From assembly GCF_022809715.1 (NCBI RefSeq), contig NZ_CP094459.1, positions 1,860,001 to 1,924,000 on the forward strand: a stretch of 64,000 bases of DNA, in the 5' to 3' direction. The notes under the pieces were generated by a model. That model was not told the origin of the DNA, made no database searches, and saw only the letters and a program-made list of their open reading frames with translations. Positions within the stretch are counted from its first letter, which is position 1. The number at the start of each line of letters is the position of its first letter. The position numbers and the translations under genes are program-made. The DNA is from Burkholderia pyrrocinia (lineage in GTDB: Bacteria > Pseudomonadota > Gammaproteobacteria > Burkholderiales > Burkholderiaceae). Shown piece after piece: positions 8,566-17,658 of this stretch.

Positions 8566-9645
8566 ATGAAGCACAGTTTCGAACGCTTGCGGCTCGACGG
8601 CGTGTGCCGCAGCTTCACCAATGCGGAGGGCGCGCAGGTCGCCGCGCTGAACGGGCTCGACCTCGAGATCCGGCGCGGCGAGTTCATCGCGCTGCTCGGC
8701 CCGTCGGGCTGCGGCAAGTCGACCGCGCTGAACTGCATCGCGGGGCTGCAGCCGCTCACGAGCGGCGGCATCTGGCTCGACGACACGCGCATCGACGTGC
8801 TGCCGCCCGAACGCCGAGGCTTCGGCATGGTGTTCCAGAACTACGCGCTGTTTCCGCACATGTCGGTGCTCGACAACGTCGGCTTCGGCCTCAAGATGCG
8901 CGGCATGGCGAAGCAGGAAACGCGGCGGCGCGCGCAGCAGGCGCTCGAACTCGTGCAGCTCGTCGGCCATGAGGGCAAGCTGCCCGGGCAGCTGTCGGGC
9001 GGGCAGCAGCAGCGCGTCGCGATCGCGCGCGCGATCGTCATCGAGCCGCCGCTCGTGCTGATGGACGAGCCGCTGTCGAACCTCGACACGAAGCTGCGCA
9101 TCGAGATGCGCGCGGAGATCCGCCGTATCCACACGCAGCTCGAACGCGCGACGATCTACGTGACGCACGACCAGGACGAGGCGCTGTCGATGGCCGACCG
9201 CATCGTCGTGATGAAGGAGGGCGTCGTGCAACAGGTCGCGTCGCCGAAGGATGTCTACACGCGCCCGCACAACCTGCATGTCGCGCGCTTCATGGGCTAT
9301 CGCAACGTGCTGCCGTTCACGCTCGAAGGGATGGCCGGCGACTGCGTGAACGTCACGGCCGGCGGCGTGCGCCTGACGGGCGTGCCGATGGCCGGCTTCG
9401 ACGCGAAGGACGTCGTGGTCGCGCTGCGCCCCGACGACATCGAGCGCGCGGACGACGCCGGCGACAACGCATTCGATGCGACGGTCGAAACGGTCGAGTA
9501 CGGCGGCCGCGATTCGCTGATCCGCGCGGTCGCGCCGTTCGGTTCGATCTGGGCGCGCGTCGCCGGCGAATTCGCGGAAGGCGAACGGTTGCGGCTGCGC
9601 GTCGCGCCGTCGCGCACGCTCGTCTATGCGGGAGACGCGACATGA
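8566..9645 (+). CDS. ABC importer ATPase, PotA-like
   Basis: A 359-residue ATPase with Walker A GPSGCGKST, Q-loop FQNYALFPHMS, signature LSGGQQQRVA, Walker B LVLMDEPLSNLD and switch histidine TYVTHDQDEA (as IYVTHDQDEA). A C-terminal TOBE/OB regulatory domain (residues about 270-359) is present, as in PotA, MalK and FbpC. It energises import by the permeases that follow. The ATG at 8566 is 49 bases after the binding-protein stop. An in-frame ATG six codons upstream is possible but gives no better ribosome binding site. Confidence 0.9.
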   Translation: MKHSFERLRLDGVCRSFTNAEGAQVAALNGLDLEIRRGEFIALLGPSGCGKSTALNCIAGLQPLTSGGIWLDDTRIDVLPPERRGFGMVFQNYALFPHMSVLDNVGFGLKMRGMAKQETRRRAQQALELVQLVGHEGKLPGQLSGGQQQRVAIARAIVIEPPLVLMDEPLSNLDTKLRIEMRAEIRRIHTQLERATIYVTHDQDEALSMADRIVVMKEGVVQQVASPKDVYTRPHNLHVARFMGYRNVLPFTLEGMAGDCVNVTAGGVRLTGVPMAGFDAKDVVVALRPDDIERADDAGDNAFDATVETVEYGGRDSLIRAVAPFGSIWARVAGEFAEGERLRLRVAPSRTLVYAGDAT

Positions 9646-9682
9646 GCGGCCCGACCGCAGCGCTGTCCCGCCGGGAGGCCGC

Positions 9683-10552
9683 ATGAGCACGCTAGCGGTC
9701 GGCACGCGGCGCGACGCGAAGGCCTGGCTCGTCACGCCCGCGCTCGGATTCATCGTCGCGCTGTTCATCTATCCGTTCGCGTACGGCCTCGTGCTGTCGT
9801 TCCAGCCGACGAACGGCGGCGGCGCGCTCGCGAACTACGTGCAGTTCTTCACCGATACCGCGATGTGGCCGACCGTGCTCGTCACGCTGAAGCTCGCGGT
9901 GCCGGCCACGCTGCTCAACGTCGGCGTGTCGGTGCCCGTCGCGTTCGCGCTGCGTCGTCATTCGCCGTACCAGAAGTTCGTCACGACGCTGCTCGTGATT
10001 CCCGTCACGCTCGGCACGGTGCTCGTCGCCGACGGGATGCTCACGTACTTCGGACCGAACGGCTGGTTCCCGCAGGCGCTCCAGGGGCTGCACCTGTACA
10101 CGGACGAAGTGCGCCTCACGCACAACTACTGGGGCGTGCTGCTGTCGCTGATCGTGTCGGGCTTTCCGTTCGCATTCCTGCTGATGCTGTCGTACATCAG
10201 CGGCATCGATCCGACGCTCGCGCGCGCGGCGGCGACGCTCGGCGCGAACCCGTGGCAGCAGTTCCGGCAGATCTACCTGCCGCTGCTCGTGCCGGGGCTC
10301 ACGATGGCCGCGTGCCTGTCGTTCGTGCAGGCGTTCTCGGTGTTCCCGTCGGCCGTGCTGCTCGGCGCGCCGGCCGGGCCGACGCGCGTGATCTCGATCG
10401 CGGCGGCCGAGGCCGCGTTCGAGAGCTACGACTATTCGCTCGCGTCGGCGATCGCGATCGTGATGGGCTTCGTGCAGTTGCTGGTGGTCGCATCGATGCT
10501 CGGCGCGCGCCGTTTCTTCTATACGGGGCCGGTGACGGGGGGCAAGGGCTGA
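9683..10552 (+). CDS. ABC importer permease 1
   Basis: A 289-residue inner-membrane permease with about six helices. The EAA coupling loop is seen as ARAAATLGANPWQQFRQIYLP near residue 190, where it contacts the ATPase. The family is the PotB-type branch. Start ATG follows GGGAGGCC. A longer frame would overlap the ATPase gene and is not supported. The stop overlaps the start of the second permease by one base (TGATG), a sign of coupled translation. Confidence 0.88.
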   Translation: MSTLAVGTRRDAKAWLVTPALGFIVALFIYPFAYGLVLSFQPTNGGGALANYVQFFTDTAMWPTVLVTLKLAVPATLLNVGVSVPVAFALRRHSPYQKFVTTLLVIPVTLGTVLVADGMLTYFGPNGWFPQALQGLHLYTDEVRLTHNYWGVLLSLIVSGFPFAFLLMLSYISGIDPTLARAAATLGANPWQQFRQIYLPLLVPGLTMAACLSFVQAFSVFPSAVLLGAPAGPTRVISIAAAEAAFESYDYSLASAIAIVMGFVQLLVVASMLGARRFFYTGPVTGGKG

Positions 10553-11475
10553 TGGCGACCGACAATCGTGCCGCGCCGGCCTGGCCGCCGAAGCAGGGTT
10601 CGCCCGACGCACGGCCCGTCAATGCGAGGCAACCGCAAAAGATGAGAAGCAACCTCGCCGGCCGTGCGTGGAAGGCGCTCGTCTGGGGGCTGATGGCGTT
10701 CTTCCTGCTGAACGTGATGCTGCTGATCGCGACCGTCGCGGTGAACTCGGTCGCGACCCGCTGGTTCGGCACGCCGCTGCCGCAGGGCTTCACGCTGCGC
10801 TGGTATGCGAAGGCGTGGCAGGACTTCCAGCTCGCGAGCGTGCTGTGGGTGACCGTCGAGGTCGTCGGCGCGGTCGTGCTGTTGTCGATCGCGCTCGGCG
10901 TGCCGGCCGCCTATGCGCTTGCGCGCGTGCAGTTTCGCGGCAAGCGCTTCGCACTGCTGGTGTTCCTGCTGCCGCTGATGGTGCCGCCCGTCACGTACGG
11001 GATCCCGATGGCGACCGTGATGTACAAGGTCGGGCTCGCGGGCACGCTGCCGGGCGTGATCCTCGCGAACCTCGTGCCGGCGCTGCCGTTCGTGATCCTC
11101 GTGATGACGCCTTTCATCGAACAGATCGACCCGAATCTCGAAGCCGCCGCACGCATCTTCGGCGCGAATACGTGGCGCTATTTCCGCTACGTGCTGCTGC
11201 CGCTGCTCGTGCCGGGCATGCTCGCGGCGGCGCTGCTCGTGCTGGTGCGCACGATCGGGATGTTCGAGCTGACGTTCTTCACCGCGGGCCCGAGCACGCA
11301 GACGCTCGTCGTCGCGCTGTATTACGCGGTGTTCTCGACCGGCGTGCGTGCGCCGCAGTCGATCGACGCGATGGCGATGATCTACATGGCCATCACGCTC
11401 GTGTGGGTCGTGATCGCGCTGCAGCTCGTGAGCCCGACGCAACTCGTCAGCCGCGTGAAGCAGGAGCGGCAGTAG
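10552..11475 (+). CDS. ABC importer permease 2
   Basis: A 307-residue PotC-type permease. After an unusually long polar N-terminus of about 38 residues come six hydrophobic segments and the EAA loop EAAARIFGANTWRYFRYVLLP. An internal ATG near residue 28 could also be used, but the first ATG overlaps the upstream stop and is preferred. It completes the four-gene importer; no dedicated regulator or catabolic enzyme is adjacent, so the substrate remains open. Confidence 0.88.
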   Translation: MATDNRAAPAWPPKQGSPDARPVNARQPQKMRSNLAGRAWKALVWGLMAFFLLNVMLLIATVAVNSVATRWFGTPLPQGFTLRWYAKAWQDFQLASVLWVTVEVVGAVVLLSIALGVPAAYALARVQFRGKRFALLVFLLPLMVPPVTYGIPMATVMYKVGLAGTLPGVILANLVPALPFVILVMTPFIEQIDPNLEAAARIFGANTWRYFRYVLLPLLVPGMLAAALLVLVRTIGMFELTFFTAGPSTQTLVVALYYAVFSTGVRAPQSIDAMAMIYMAITLVWVVIALQLVSPTQLVSRVKQERQ

Positions 11476-11626
11476 GCACGGGCGCAGCAGCGGGGCGATC
11501 GCGTCCGTGCAATTGGTTACAAATGGATACCGCGAACGACACGCGGACGTTGCAGACTACGCGGCATACCGGCCCGGCGAACGTGTTCCCGCTCGCCCCC
11601 CGACATTTGCTCGACGACGGATCTCC

Positions 11627-12064
11627 ATGAAGTTTCAAACGCTGCTGACTCTCGGCTGTGCCTCGACGCTGCTGGCCGCCTGCAACCTGCTCCACGACGG
11701 TCCCGGATCGAACGACGTCGACGCCGCGGTGCGCCGCGCACTCGAAGCGGAAAACCACGGCGGCCTGAACGCGCTGTTCGGCCAGCCGCTGCCGGTGTCG
11801 GCCGATGTCGTGTCGGCGAAGCCGGACGGCGACTGCAAGAAGCTCGGCGATCGCACGTATTCGTGCGACGTCGTCGTCACGTGGCGCAATGCCGATTACT
11901 CGCCGTCGCGCGCGAACCTGACCTTCGTGAAGGCCGCCGACGGCTCGTGGCAGACGTCGGGCGTCGACGCGGCGCTCGCGACCGGCACCGCGAAGTCGCT
12001 GATCGACCAGATCGGCAAGGCCTGGCATGGCGACGCGGCCAGCGGCGCGTCTGCGCCGAAGTGA
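11627..12064 (+). CDS. small secreted lipoprotein
   Basis: A 145-residue protein with a lipoprotein signal: MKFQTLLTLGCASTLLAAC, cysteine 19 being the lipidation site after LLAA. The mature part contains a pair of cysteines (DCKKLGDRTYSCDV) in a beta-rich segment (VVVTWRNADYSP, ANLTFVKAADGSWQTSG). It has no recognisable enzymatic motif; it may be an outer-membrane-anchored lipoprotein of unknown function. An in-frame start upstream at 11507 would hide the lipobox and is rejected. The gene stands alone. Confidence 0.75.
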   Translation: MKFQTLLTLGCASTLLAACNLLHDGPGSNDVDAAVRRALEAENHGGLNALFGQPLPVSADVVSAKPDGDCKKLGDRTYSCDVVVTWRNADYSPSRANLTFVKAADGSWQTSGVDAALATGTAKSLIDQIGKAWHGDAASGASAPK

Positions 12065-12509
12065 CGCCGCCGCGGCGTCGTTCACCGTCTGTTCCGGCGC
12101 GCCGCGGATTCCGGTTTTACCATCCGACGATCAGGACATCCGCGCCGTGCAGGCGAGCTTCTTCGACGTATTGCTGGTCGGGGAGGCCGGTTCCGTTTTC
12201 GAATCGGGACCGGATCGCGCCACCGCCGCGCACATTCATCGCGATTCGAATAATCGAATTCAAGAAAAAGAATGGCGAATTAAAAATCGAATCGAAATTC
12301 TGAAAGCAAAACACAATGCAGCCTCCGTGCGATAGCGTTCCCGCGCGTGAAGCGCAATGCCGTCGATAATCCGCGTTTAATCGCCCTCCGGCTTGCAGTC
12401 GCATTTGATGCAACCTATATATATGACTAATCGCCTCGTGCCGCGTCGGTAATCCGGCATGCGGCGGGCATGACCAGATCAAGAAACCGGGGGCGGAGGG
12501 GAACCAAGC
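12065..12509 (+). other. AT-rich gene-free stretch with candidate promoter
   Basis: About 445 bases without a convincing gene. The part from 12235 to 12310 is strikingly AT-rich for this replicon and contains the inverted repeat ATTCGA-N4-TCGAAT. A candidate promoter for the next gene is TTGATG at 12405-12410, 17 bases, then TAATCG at 12428-12433, with an AT run TATATATA just upstream of the -10. A strong ribosome binding site, GGAGGGGA, precedes position 12510. Confidence 0.4.
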
Positions 12510-13862
12510 ATGGGCAATAGCGTGTCTGTCGCACGAATGTGTTCGGCTACCCGGTTTCCGCATGTATTGCGCGCGCTTGCTTGTGCCGATTGCCGGCCGT
12601 TTGCGCCGATCGTTCGATCCCCGAGCCGGTGCGGCCCGGGATGGATCGCGCCTGCCGTCGGTCTTGAGCACAACTGCGCGGCCCGTCCCCACGTGCGACG
12701 CGCGACGTTGCGCCGGACCCTGACGCTGATGGCTTGCGTTGCCGCGATGATCGACGCCGGCGCCTGCTTCGCGGCGGAGCCCGGCGTGACCGACGGCGCG
12801 ATCCGTCTCGGCATGGTCAACGCGCAATCGGGCAATTCGGCAGGCCTCGGGCGCGGGCTGCTGACGGGCGCGCAGGCGGTGTTCGACGACGTGAACGCGC
12901 GCGGCGGCGTGCATGGCAGGAAGATCGATCTCGTGGTCGGCGACGATCGCTACGAACCCGACAGGACCGTCGACAGCACGCTGGAGATGATCGAACGGGG
13001 CAACGTGTTCGCGCTGTTCGGCTATGTCGGCACGCCGACCACCACCGCGGTGCTGCCGATCATCCGGGAAGCCGGCATTCCGCTCGTCGGCCCGTTCACC
13101 GGTGCGATGGCGCTGCGCAAGCCGGTCGTGCCGGAGGTATTCAACATCCGCGCCAGCTATGAAGACGAGACCCGCGCGCTGGTCGACCATTTCATCACGC
13201 ACGACGGCGCGAAACGGTTCGCGGTGTTCTATCAGGACGACGGCTTCGGGCTCGCGGTGCTGGCGGGCACGCGGCTGGCGCTGCAGCGCCATGGCCTGGA
13301 CGTCGTCGCGACCGGCACGTTCCGCCGCGGGACCACGGCGGTCGACACGGGCCTCGCATCGCTGCTGGACGGCCAGCCGGACGTCGTCGTCATGGCCGGC
13401 CCCTATACGCCGATTGCCGCGTTCATTCGCGCGGCACGTCGCGAAGGCCTGAAGGCCCGGCTCGCATCGGTATCGTTCGTCGGCACCGACGACCTGCTGC
13501 GCCTGGTCGGCGACGAAGGGGACGGCACGCTGATCTCGCAGGTCGTGCCGCTTCCCCAGAACGACCGGGACGTGATCCGCGACTGCGCACGGCTGATCGA
13601 GCGGCGCTTTCCGGGAGAACACGCGGGCGTGGTGCACATCGAGGGCTGCATCGACGCGAAGATCATGCTGATCGGCCTCGAGCGCGCCGGCCCGTCGCCG
13701 ACCCGGGCGGCGCTGAAGCAGGCGCTCGAGTCGATCCGGCATCTCGACCTGGGCGGCTTGGTCGCCGATCTGGGCGCGGACAATCACCAGGCGCTGAATG
13801 CGGTGTTCCTGTCGAAAATCGCGCACGGCCGCATCACGCCCGTGGACGCACCGGCCAGATAA
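12510..13862 (+). CDS. periplasmic binding protein, branched-chain amino acid type
   Basis: A type I periplasmic binding protein of the LivJ/AmiC class. The mature part begins near residue 88 (AAEPGVTDGAIRLGMVNAQSG) and runs through the two Rossmann-like lobes. The start at 12510 has an excellent ribosome binding site but gives an odd 66-residue lead before a classical signal peptide (RRTLTLMACVAAMIDAGACFA). A GTG at 12693 would start directly at the signal peptide but lacks a ribosome binding site, so the true start is uncertain. No permease or ATPase is adjacent; the gene is 45 bases upstream of a hybrid histidine kinase. It more likely presents a ligand to that kinase than feeds an importer. 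Confidence 0.75.
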   Translation: MGNSVSVARMCSATRFPHVLRALACADCRPFAPIVRSPSRCGPGWIAPAVGLEHNCAARPHVRRATLRRTLTLMACVAAMIDAGACFAAEPGVTDGAIRLGMVNAQSGNSAGLGRGLLTGAQAVFDDVNARGGVHGRKIDLVVGDDRYEPDRTVDSTLEMIERGNVFALFGYVGTPTTTAVLPIIREAGIPLVGPFTGAMALRKPVVPEVFNIRASYEDETRALVDHFITHDGAKRFAVFYQDDGFGLAVLAGTRLALQRHGLDVVATGTFRRGTTAVDTGLASLLDGQPDVVVMAGPYTPIAAFIRAARREGLKARLASVSFVGTDDLLRLVGDEGDGTLISQVVPLPQNDRDVIRDCARLIERRFPGEHAGVVHIEGCIDAKIMLIGLERAGPSPTRAALKQALESIRHLDLGGLVADLGADNHQALNAVFLSKIAHGRITPVDAPAR

Positions 13863-13907
13863 CCCGCCGGATGGCCGCGCGCGGGCCGTCCCGATCCCGG
13901 AGGCTGC

Positions 13908-16900
13908 ATGGACATCAAGGCCAAGCTTGTCACCGGCACCAGCCTGATGCTGCTGGGTGCGCTGGCGATTTCCGCGACCAGCCTGATCGCGGTGCACGGC
14001 ATTGCGTCCGGCGTGAGCACGCTGACGACGGAATCGCTGCCGCTGCAGGTGCGCAGCAACGAACTCCAGCGCGCGTATGCGGAGCTTGCGGTGGATTTCG
14101 GCCGGCTCGAACAGGCGCTGGACGCGTCCGAGCAGGAGCGCTCGACGGCGGAGATCGAAACGCAATTGCAGCGGATTGCCGCCATCACGGCCGCCGTGCG
14201 CGCGATCGACGGGCACGGCGTCGACGCGCCGTCCGCCGACCTGCGCACGATGCTGCGCTCGATGAGCGAAGGCGTCGGCCAGCGTCTGCGCGACGATGCA
14301 CGGCTGGGTGACGAAAGCCGTCTGATCGAGCGCGTCCAGGCACGGGGCGACGCATTTCTGAGTACGATCCGTGCCGAAACCGAACGGCTGGACAGCCAGG
14401 CCAGCGCGGCGGTGAGCGACGCGCTGGCGGCCAACACCGCCTACAACCGGACGATTCATGCGCTCGACCAGGTTCGCATGAACGTCAAGGACATCGTCAG
14501 CGTTGCCGATCACGTCGACGCCGCGCCGAGCCGATACCGGCTCGCTCCGCTGCGGGAGCGCATGCAGGCGGCCATCGGCGGGGCGCGCAATGCGCTGGCG
14601 ATCGCGGCGCCGAACCTCGAGGCCGCCACGACGCAGGACGTCGCGAATGCGCTCGGGCGCGTCGCGGCCGACATCCTCGACGGCAACGACAGCCTGATCG
14701 CGCTGCGCGGCAGGATGTTCACGGAGCCGTCCGTCGCGACGCGCTACCACGCGAGGGAGGACAAGGTCCTGCAGTCCCTCGATGCGCTCGACACGAAGCT
14801 GGCGGAAATCGCCGACCCGTTTGCGCTGCGGATCGTCAAGGCGCGACAGCGTCTCGACGAAACGATCGCGTTCCAGCGGCAAGCGACCCGGATCAGGTAC
14901 CTGTCGACCGTCGTCAACGGCGGCATCAAGGAACTGGCGGCCGACCTTCGCATGGTCGCGCAAAGCAAAAGCACGGAACATCTGAAGCGTGCCGACGCCG
15001 ACGCACGGGAGAATATCGGCAAGCTCGCCGCCGCCGCGGGCGCGCTGCGCGATGCGCTCGTCGCGAGCGGGCAGCGCGAGTCGAGCCGCGCGCAGGATGC
15101 GGTTCCGCTGGCCGCGGAACTGGCCGGATCCGCACGCCGCATCTTCGCGGTGCGGTCGAACATGTTGTCCAACGACGCGAGCATGCAGCGCATCATCGCG
15201 GACGTGGAGACGACCGCGAATCGCCTCGCGGCCTATACGGAACAGGAGGCCGTGCGCGTCGATCTGCAGCAGCGCAGCATCGTGTCGCAGGTCAACCGCG
15301 CGGTGACGAGCGCCATCGCGATGATCGTCGCCGTGTCGTATTTGCTCGCGATCGGCAGCCTCGTGATCAGTCATCGCCTGGGCACGTCGATCTCCCGCCC
15401 GCTGGGGAATCTGACGCGCACCATGGCCCGCATCCGCAGCGGCAGCGACCTGTCGCTGCGCATGTCCCACAAGGGCCGCGACGAAGTCGCGACGCTGATC
15501 GCCGGCTTCAATACGATGCTCGACGAAATCGAACGTCGCGACATCGACCTGCAGGCGGCAATCGCCGCGGCCGAAACCGCGAATTCGGCGAAATCGGAAT
15601 TTCTCGCGAGGATGAGTCACGAGATCCGCACGCCGATGAACGGCGTGCTGGGCATGACCGAACTGCTGCAACGCACGCGCCTGACGTCGAAGCAGCGCAA
15701 GTTCGTCGACACCGTGTATCGATCCGGTCAGACGCTGCTGATCATCATCGACGACATACTCGATTTTTCGAAGATCGAGGCCGGCAAGCTGACGCTGGAG
15801 CGCATCGATTTCAACCTGCATCAATTGCTCGACGACGTCGTCGCGCTGCTGGAACCCAATGCGCGGCGCAAGGAGCTTGCGCTGGTGTTCCGCAAGGCGG
15901 ATACCGTGCCGCAATGGATGCGCGGCGACCCGGTCCGGCTGCGCCAGATCCTGACGAACCTGATCGGCAATGCGATCAAGTTCACCGAGCACGGGCAGGT
16001 CGAGCTGGCCGTGTCGTATACGGACGACGGCCACGTCGTGTTCGCGATCGCCGACAGCGGCATCGGCATCGCGCCTGACGTGGCCGAACAGTTGTTCCGA
16101 CCGTTCCAGCAGGCCGACAGCTCGACCGCGCGCAAATACGGCGGAACCGGGCTGGGGCTCGTGATTTCCCGCCAGCTGGCCGAGATGATGGGCGGCACGC
16201 TCACGCTCGAATCGACGCCCGGCAAGGGCTCGGTGTTCACCGTGACCGCGCGGCTCGAGCCGGTGTCGGGCGTGGTCGACGTCGCGGCGGGCGCAAGGTC
16301 GTCGCTGGCCGGATTGAAGGTGCTGATCGTGGACGACAGCGAGACCGATCGCAGCGTGCTCGTCGAACATGCGATCGAATGGCAGCTGTGCGTCGCAACG
16401 GCCATCGGCGGCGACGATGCGCTGTCGCAGTTGCGGGCGGCCGTCGCCGACGGGGCGCCGTTCGATCTGGCCATCGTCGACGTGCGGATGCCGGGCATGG
16501 ACGGCATCTCGCTCGTGCAGCACATCCGCCACGACGCGTCGCTGCGTGCGCTCAGGATCGTCACGCTGACCGCGTTCGAGATGATGGACAGCATCCAGGT
16601 CGCGCGCGAACTCGACATCGACGCCCGGCTGACGAAGCCGCTCCATGGCGCGGAGCTTTATACGGCCATCGCGTCGGCGATGCGTATGAGGCCACCGCCG
16701 CTGCCGTTGGCCGCGCCGGTGGCCGACGAAGCCGGGCCGGACGCGGCGCCGCCGCCCGACGCCGGATCGGCGCGCGTGCTGCTGGTCGAGGACAACGTGG
16801 TCAACCAGCAGATCGCGCTGGCGATGCTGGAGGACACCGGCTATCGGGTGGCCGTGGCCGAAGACGGCCGGCGGGCGCTGAAGATGCTGGCCGACGACGC

Positions 16901-17600
16901 GTTCGACGTGGTCCTGATGGATTGCCAGATGCCGGTGCTGGACGGCTTCGAAGCGACGCGGCTGCTGCGCCGGCACGAAGCGGAAGCCGGCGCACCGCGT
17001 CTGCCGGTCATTGCGTTGACGGCCAATGCGCTCAGCGGCGACCGCGAGCGCTGCCTGGCCGCCGGCATGGACGACTACCTGGGAAAACCGTTCCGTCGCG
17101 ATGCGCTGCTGCAGATGCTCGCGCGCCATGCCCGCGGCGCGGCGTCCGGGCCGGCCATCGCGAGCGGCGACGCGGGAACCCGGGCGGGTGTCGAAGCGGG
17201 CACCGAAGCGGGCGCGGCAGCCATCGCCGATCCGGACGGCGACGCGAACGTGATCGACCGCAAGGCGCTCGACGCATTGCGCGCGCTCCAGCGGCCGGGC
17301 CGCCCCGATATCCTGACCCGCATCATCGATCAGTTCACGCTGGATGCGCCGCGGCTGATCCGCGACATGCGCGCGGCCGTCGAAACGGGCGATGCCGATG
17401 CGCTGAGGCTGGCCGCCCATACGCTGAAATCGAGCAGTGCGAACGTCGGCGCGCACGTGCTGTCGGCCCGCTGCAAGGCGATCGAGCAGCTGGCGCGCGC
17501 CGCCGACGTCGCCGCGGCAGCCGGCCTCGTCGCCGGCACGGACGCCGAATTCGGGCACGCGCAGGCCGCATTGACGGCGGAACGCATGGTGGAGGATTGA
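13908..17600 (+). CDS. hybrid histidine kinase (HAMP-HisKA-HATPase-REC-REC-Hpt)
   Basis: A 1230-residue inner-membrane phosphorelay kinase. Membrane helices lie at about 7-29 and 464-488, bounding a large helical periplasmic sensor. HAMP follows (about 489-541), then the phosphoacceptor H-box [15 protein letters not shown] near 569, ATP-binding boxes NLIGNAIKF and GGTGLGL, two receiver domains (IVDVRMP near 855 and LMDCQMP near 1004), and an Hpt domain with [13 protein letters not shown] near 1169. All phosphoacceptor residues are present. The architecture resembles TorS/BvgS-type kinases; with the binding protein in front it could work like TorT-TorS. The partner output is probably the adjacent REC-GGDEF-EAL protein, 58 bases downstream. 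Confidence 0.92.
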   Translation: MDIKAKLVTGTSLMLLGALAISATSLIAVHGIASGVSTLTTESLPLQVRSNELQRAYAELAVDFGRLEQALDASEQERSTAEIETQLQRIAAITAAVRAIDGHGVDAPSADLRTMLRSMSEGVGQRLRDDARLGDESRLIERVQARGDAFLSTIRAETERLDSQASAAVSDALAANTAYNRTIHALDQVRMNVKDIVSVADHVDAAPSRYRLAPLRERMQAAIGGARNALAIAAPNLEAATTQDVANALGRVAADILDGNDSLIALRGRMFTEPSVATRYHAREDKVLQSLDALDTKLAEIADPFALRIVKARQRLDETIAFQRQATRIRYLSTVVNGGIKELAADLRMVAQSKSTEHLKRADADARENIGKLAAAAGALRDALVASGQRESSRAQDAVPLAAELAGSARRIFAVRSNMLSNDASMQRIIADVETTANRLAAYTEQEAVRVDLQQRSIVSQVNRAVTSAIAMIVAVSYLLAIGSLVISHRLGTSISRPLGNLTRTMARIRSGSDLSLRMSHKGRDEVATLIAGFNTMLDEIERRDIDLQAAIAAAETANSAKSEFLARMSHEIRTPMNGVLGMTELLQRTRLTSKQRKFVDTVYRSGQTLLIIIDDILDFSKIEAGKLTLERIDFNLHQLLDDVVALLEPNARRKELALVFRKADTVPQWMRGDPVRLRQILTNLIGNAIKFTEHGQVELAVSYTDDGHVVFAIADSGIGIAPDVAEQLFRPFQQADSSTARKYGGTGLGLVISRQLAEMMGGTLTLESTPGKGSVFTVTARLEPVSGVVDVAAGARSSLAGLKVLIVDDSETDRSVLVEHAIEWQLCVATAIGGDDALSQLRAAVADGAPFDLAIVDVRMPGMDGISLVQHIRHDASLRALRIVTLTAFEMMDSIQVARELDIDARLTKPLHGAELYTAIASAMRMRPPPLPLAAPVADEAGPDAAPPPDAGSARVLLVEDNVVNQQIALAMLEDTGYRVAVAEDGRRALKMLADDAFDVVLMDCQMPVLDGFEATRLLRRHEAEAGAPRLPVIALTANALSGDRERCLAAGMDDYLGKPFRRDALLQMLARHARGAASGPAIASGDAGTRAGVEAGTEAGAAAIADPDGDANVIDRKALDALRALQRPGRPDILTRIIDQFTLDAPRLIRDMRAAVETGDADALRLAAHTLKSSSANVGAHVLSARCKAIEQLARAADVAAAAGLVAGTDAEFGHAQAALTAERMVED

Positions 17601-17658
17601 GCGGCCGCCGGACGATCGCGGTGGCGATCGCGGCCGGCCGAAAAACAGGAGAACGGAC

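Noticed and set aside
11476..11510. Hairpin after the ABC permease as a terminator
   Set aside because: The stem is imperfect and no T run follows.
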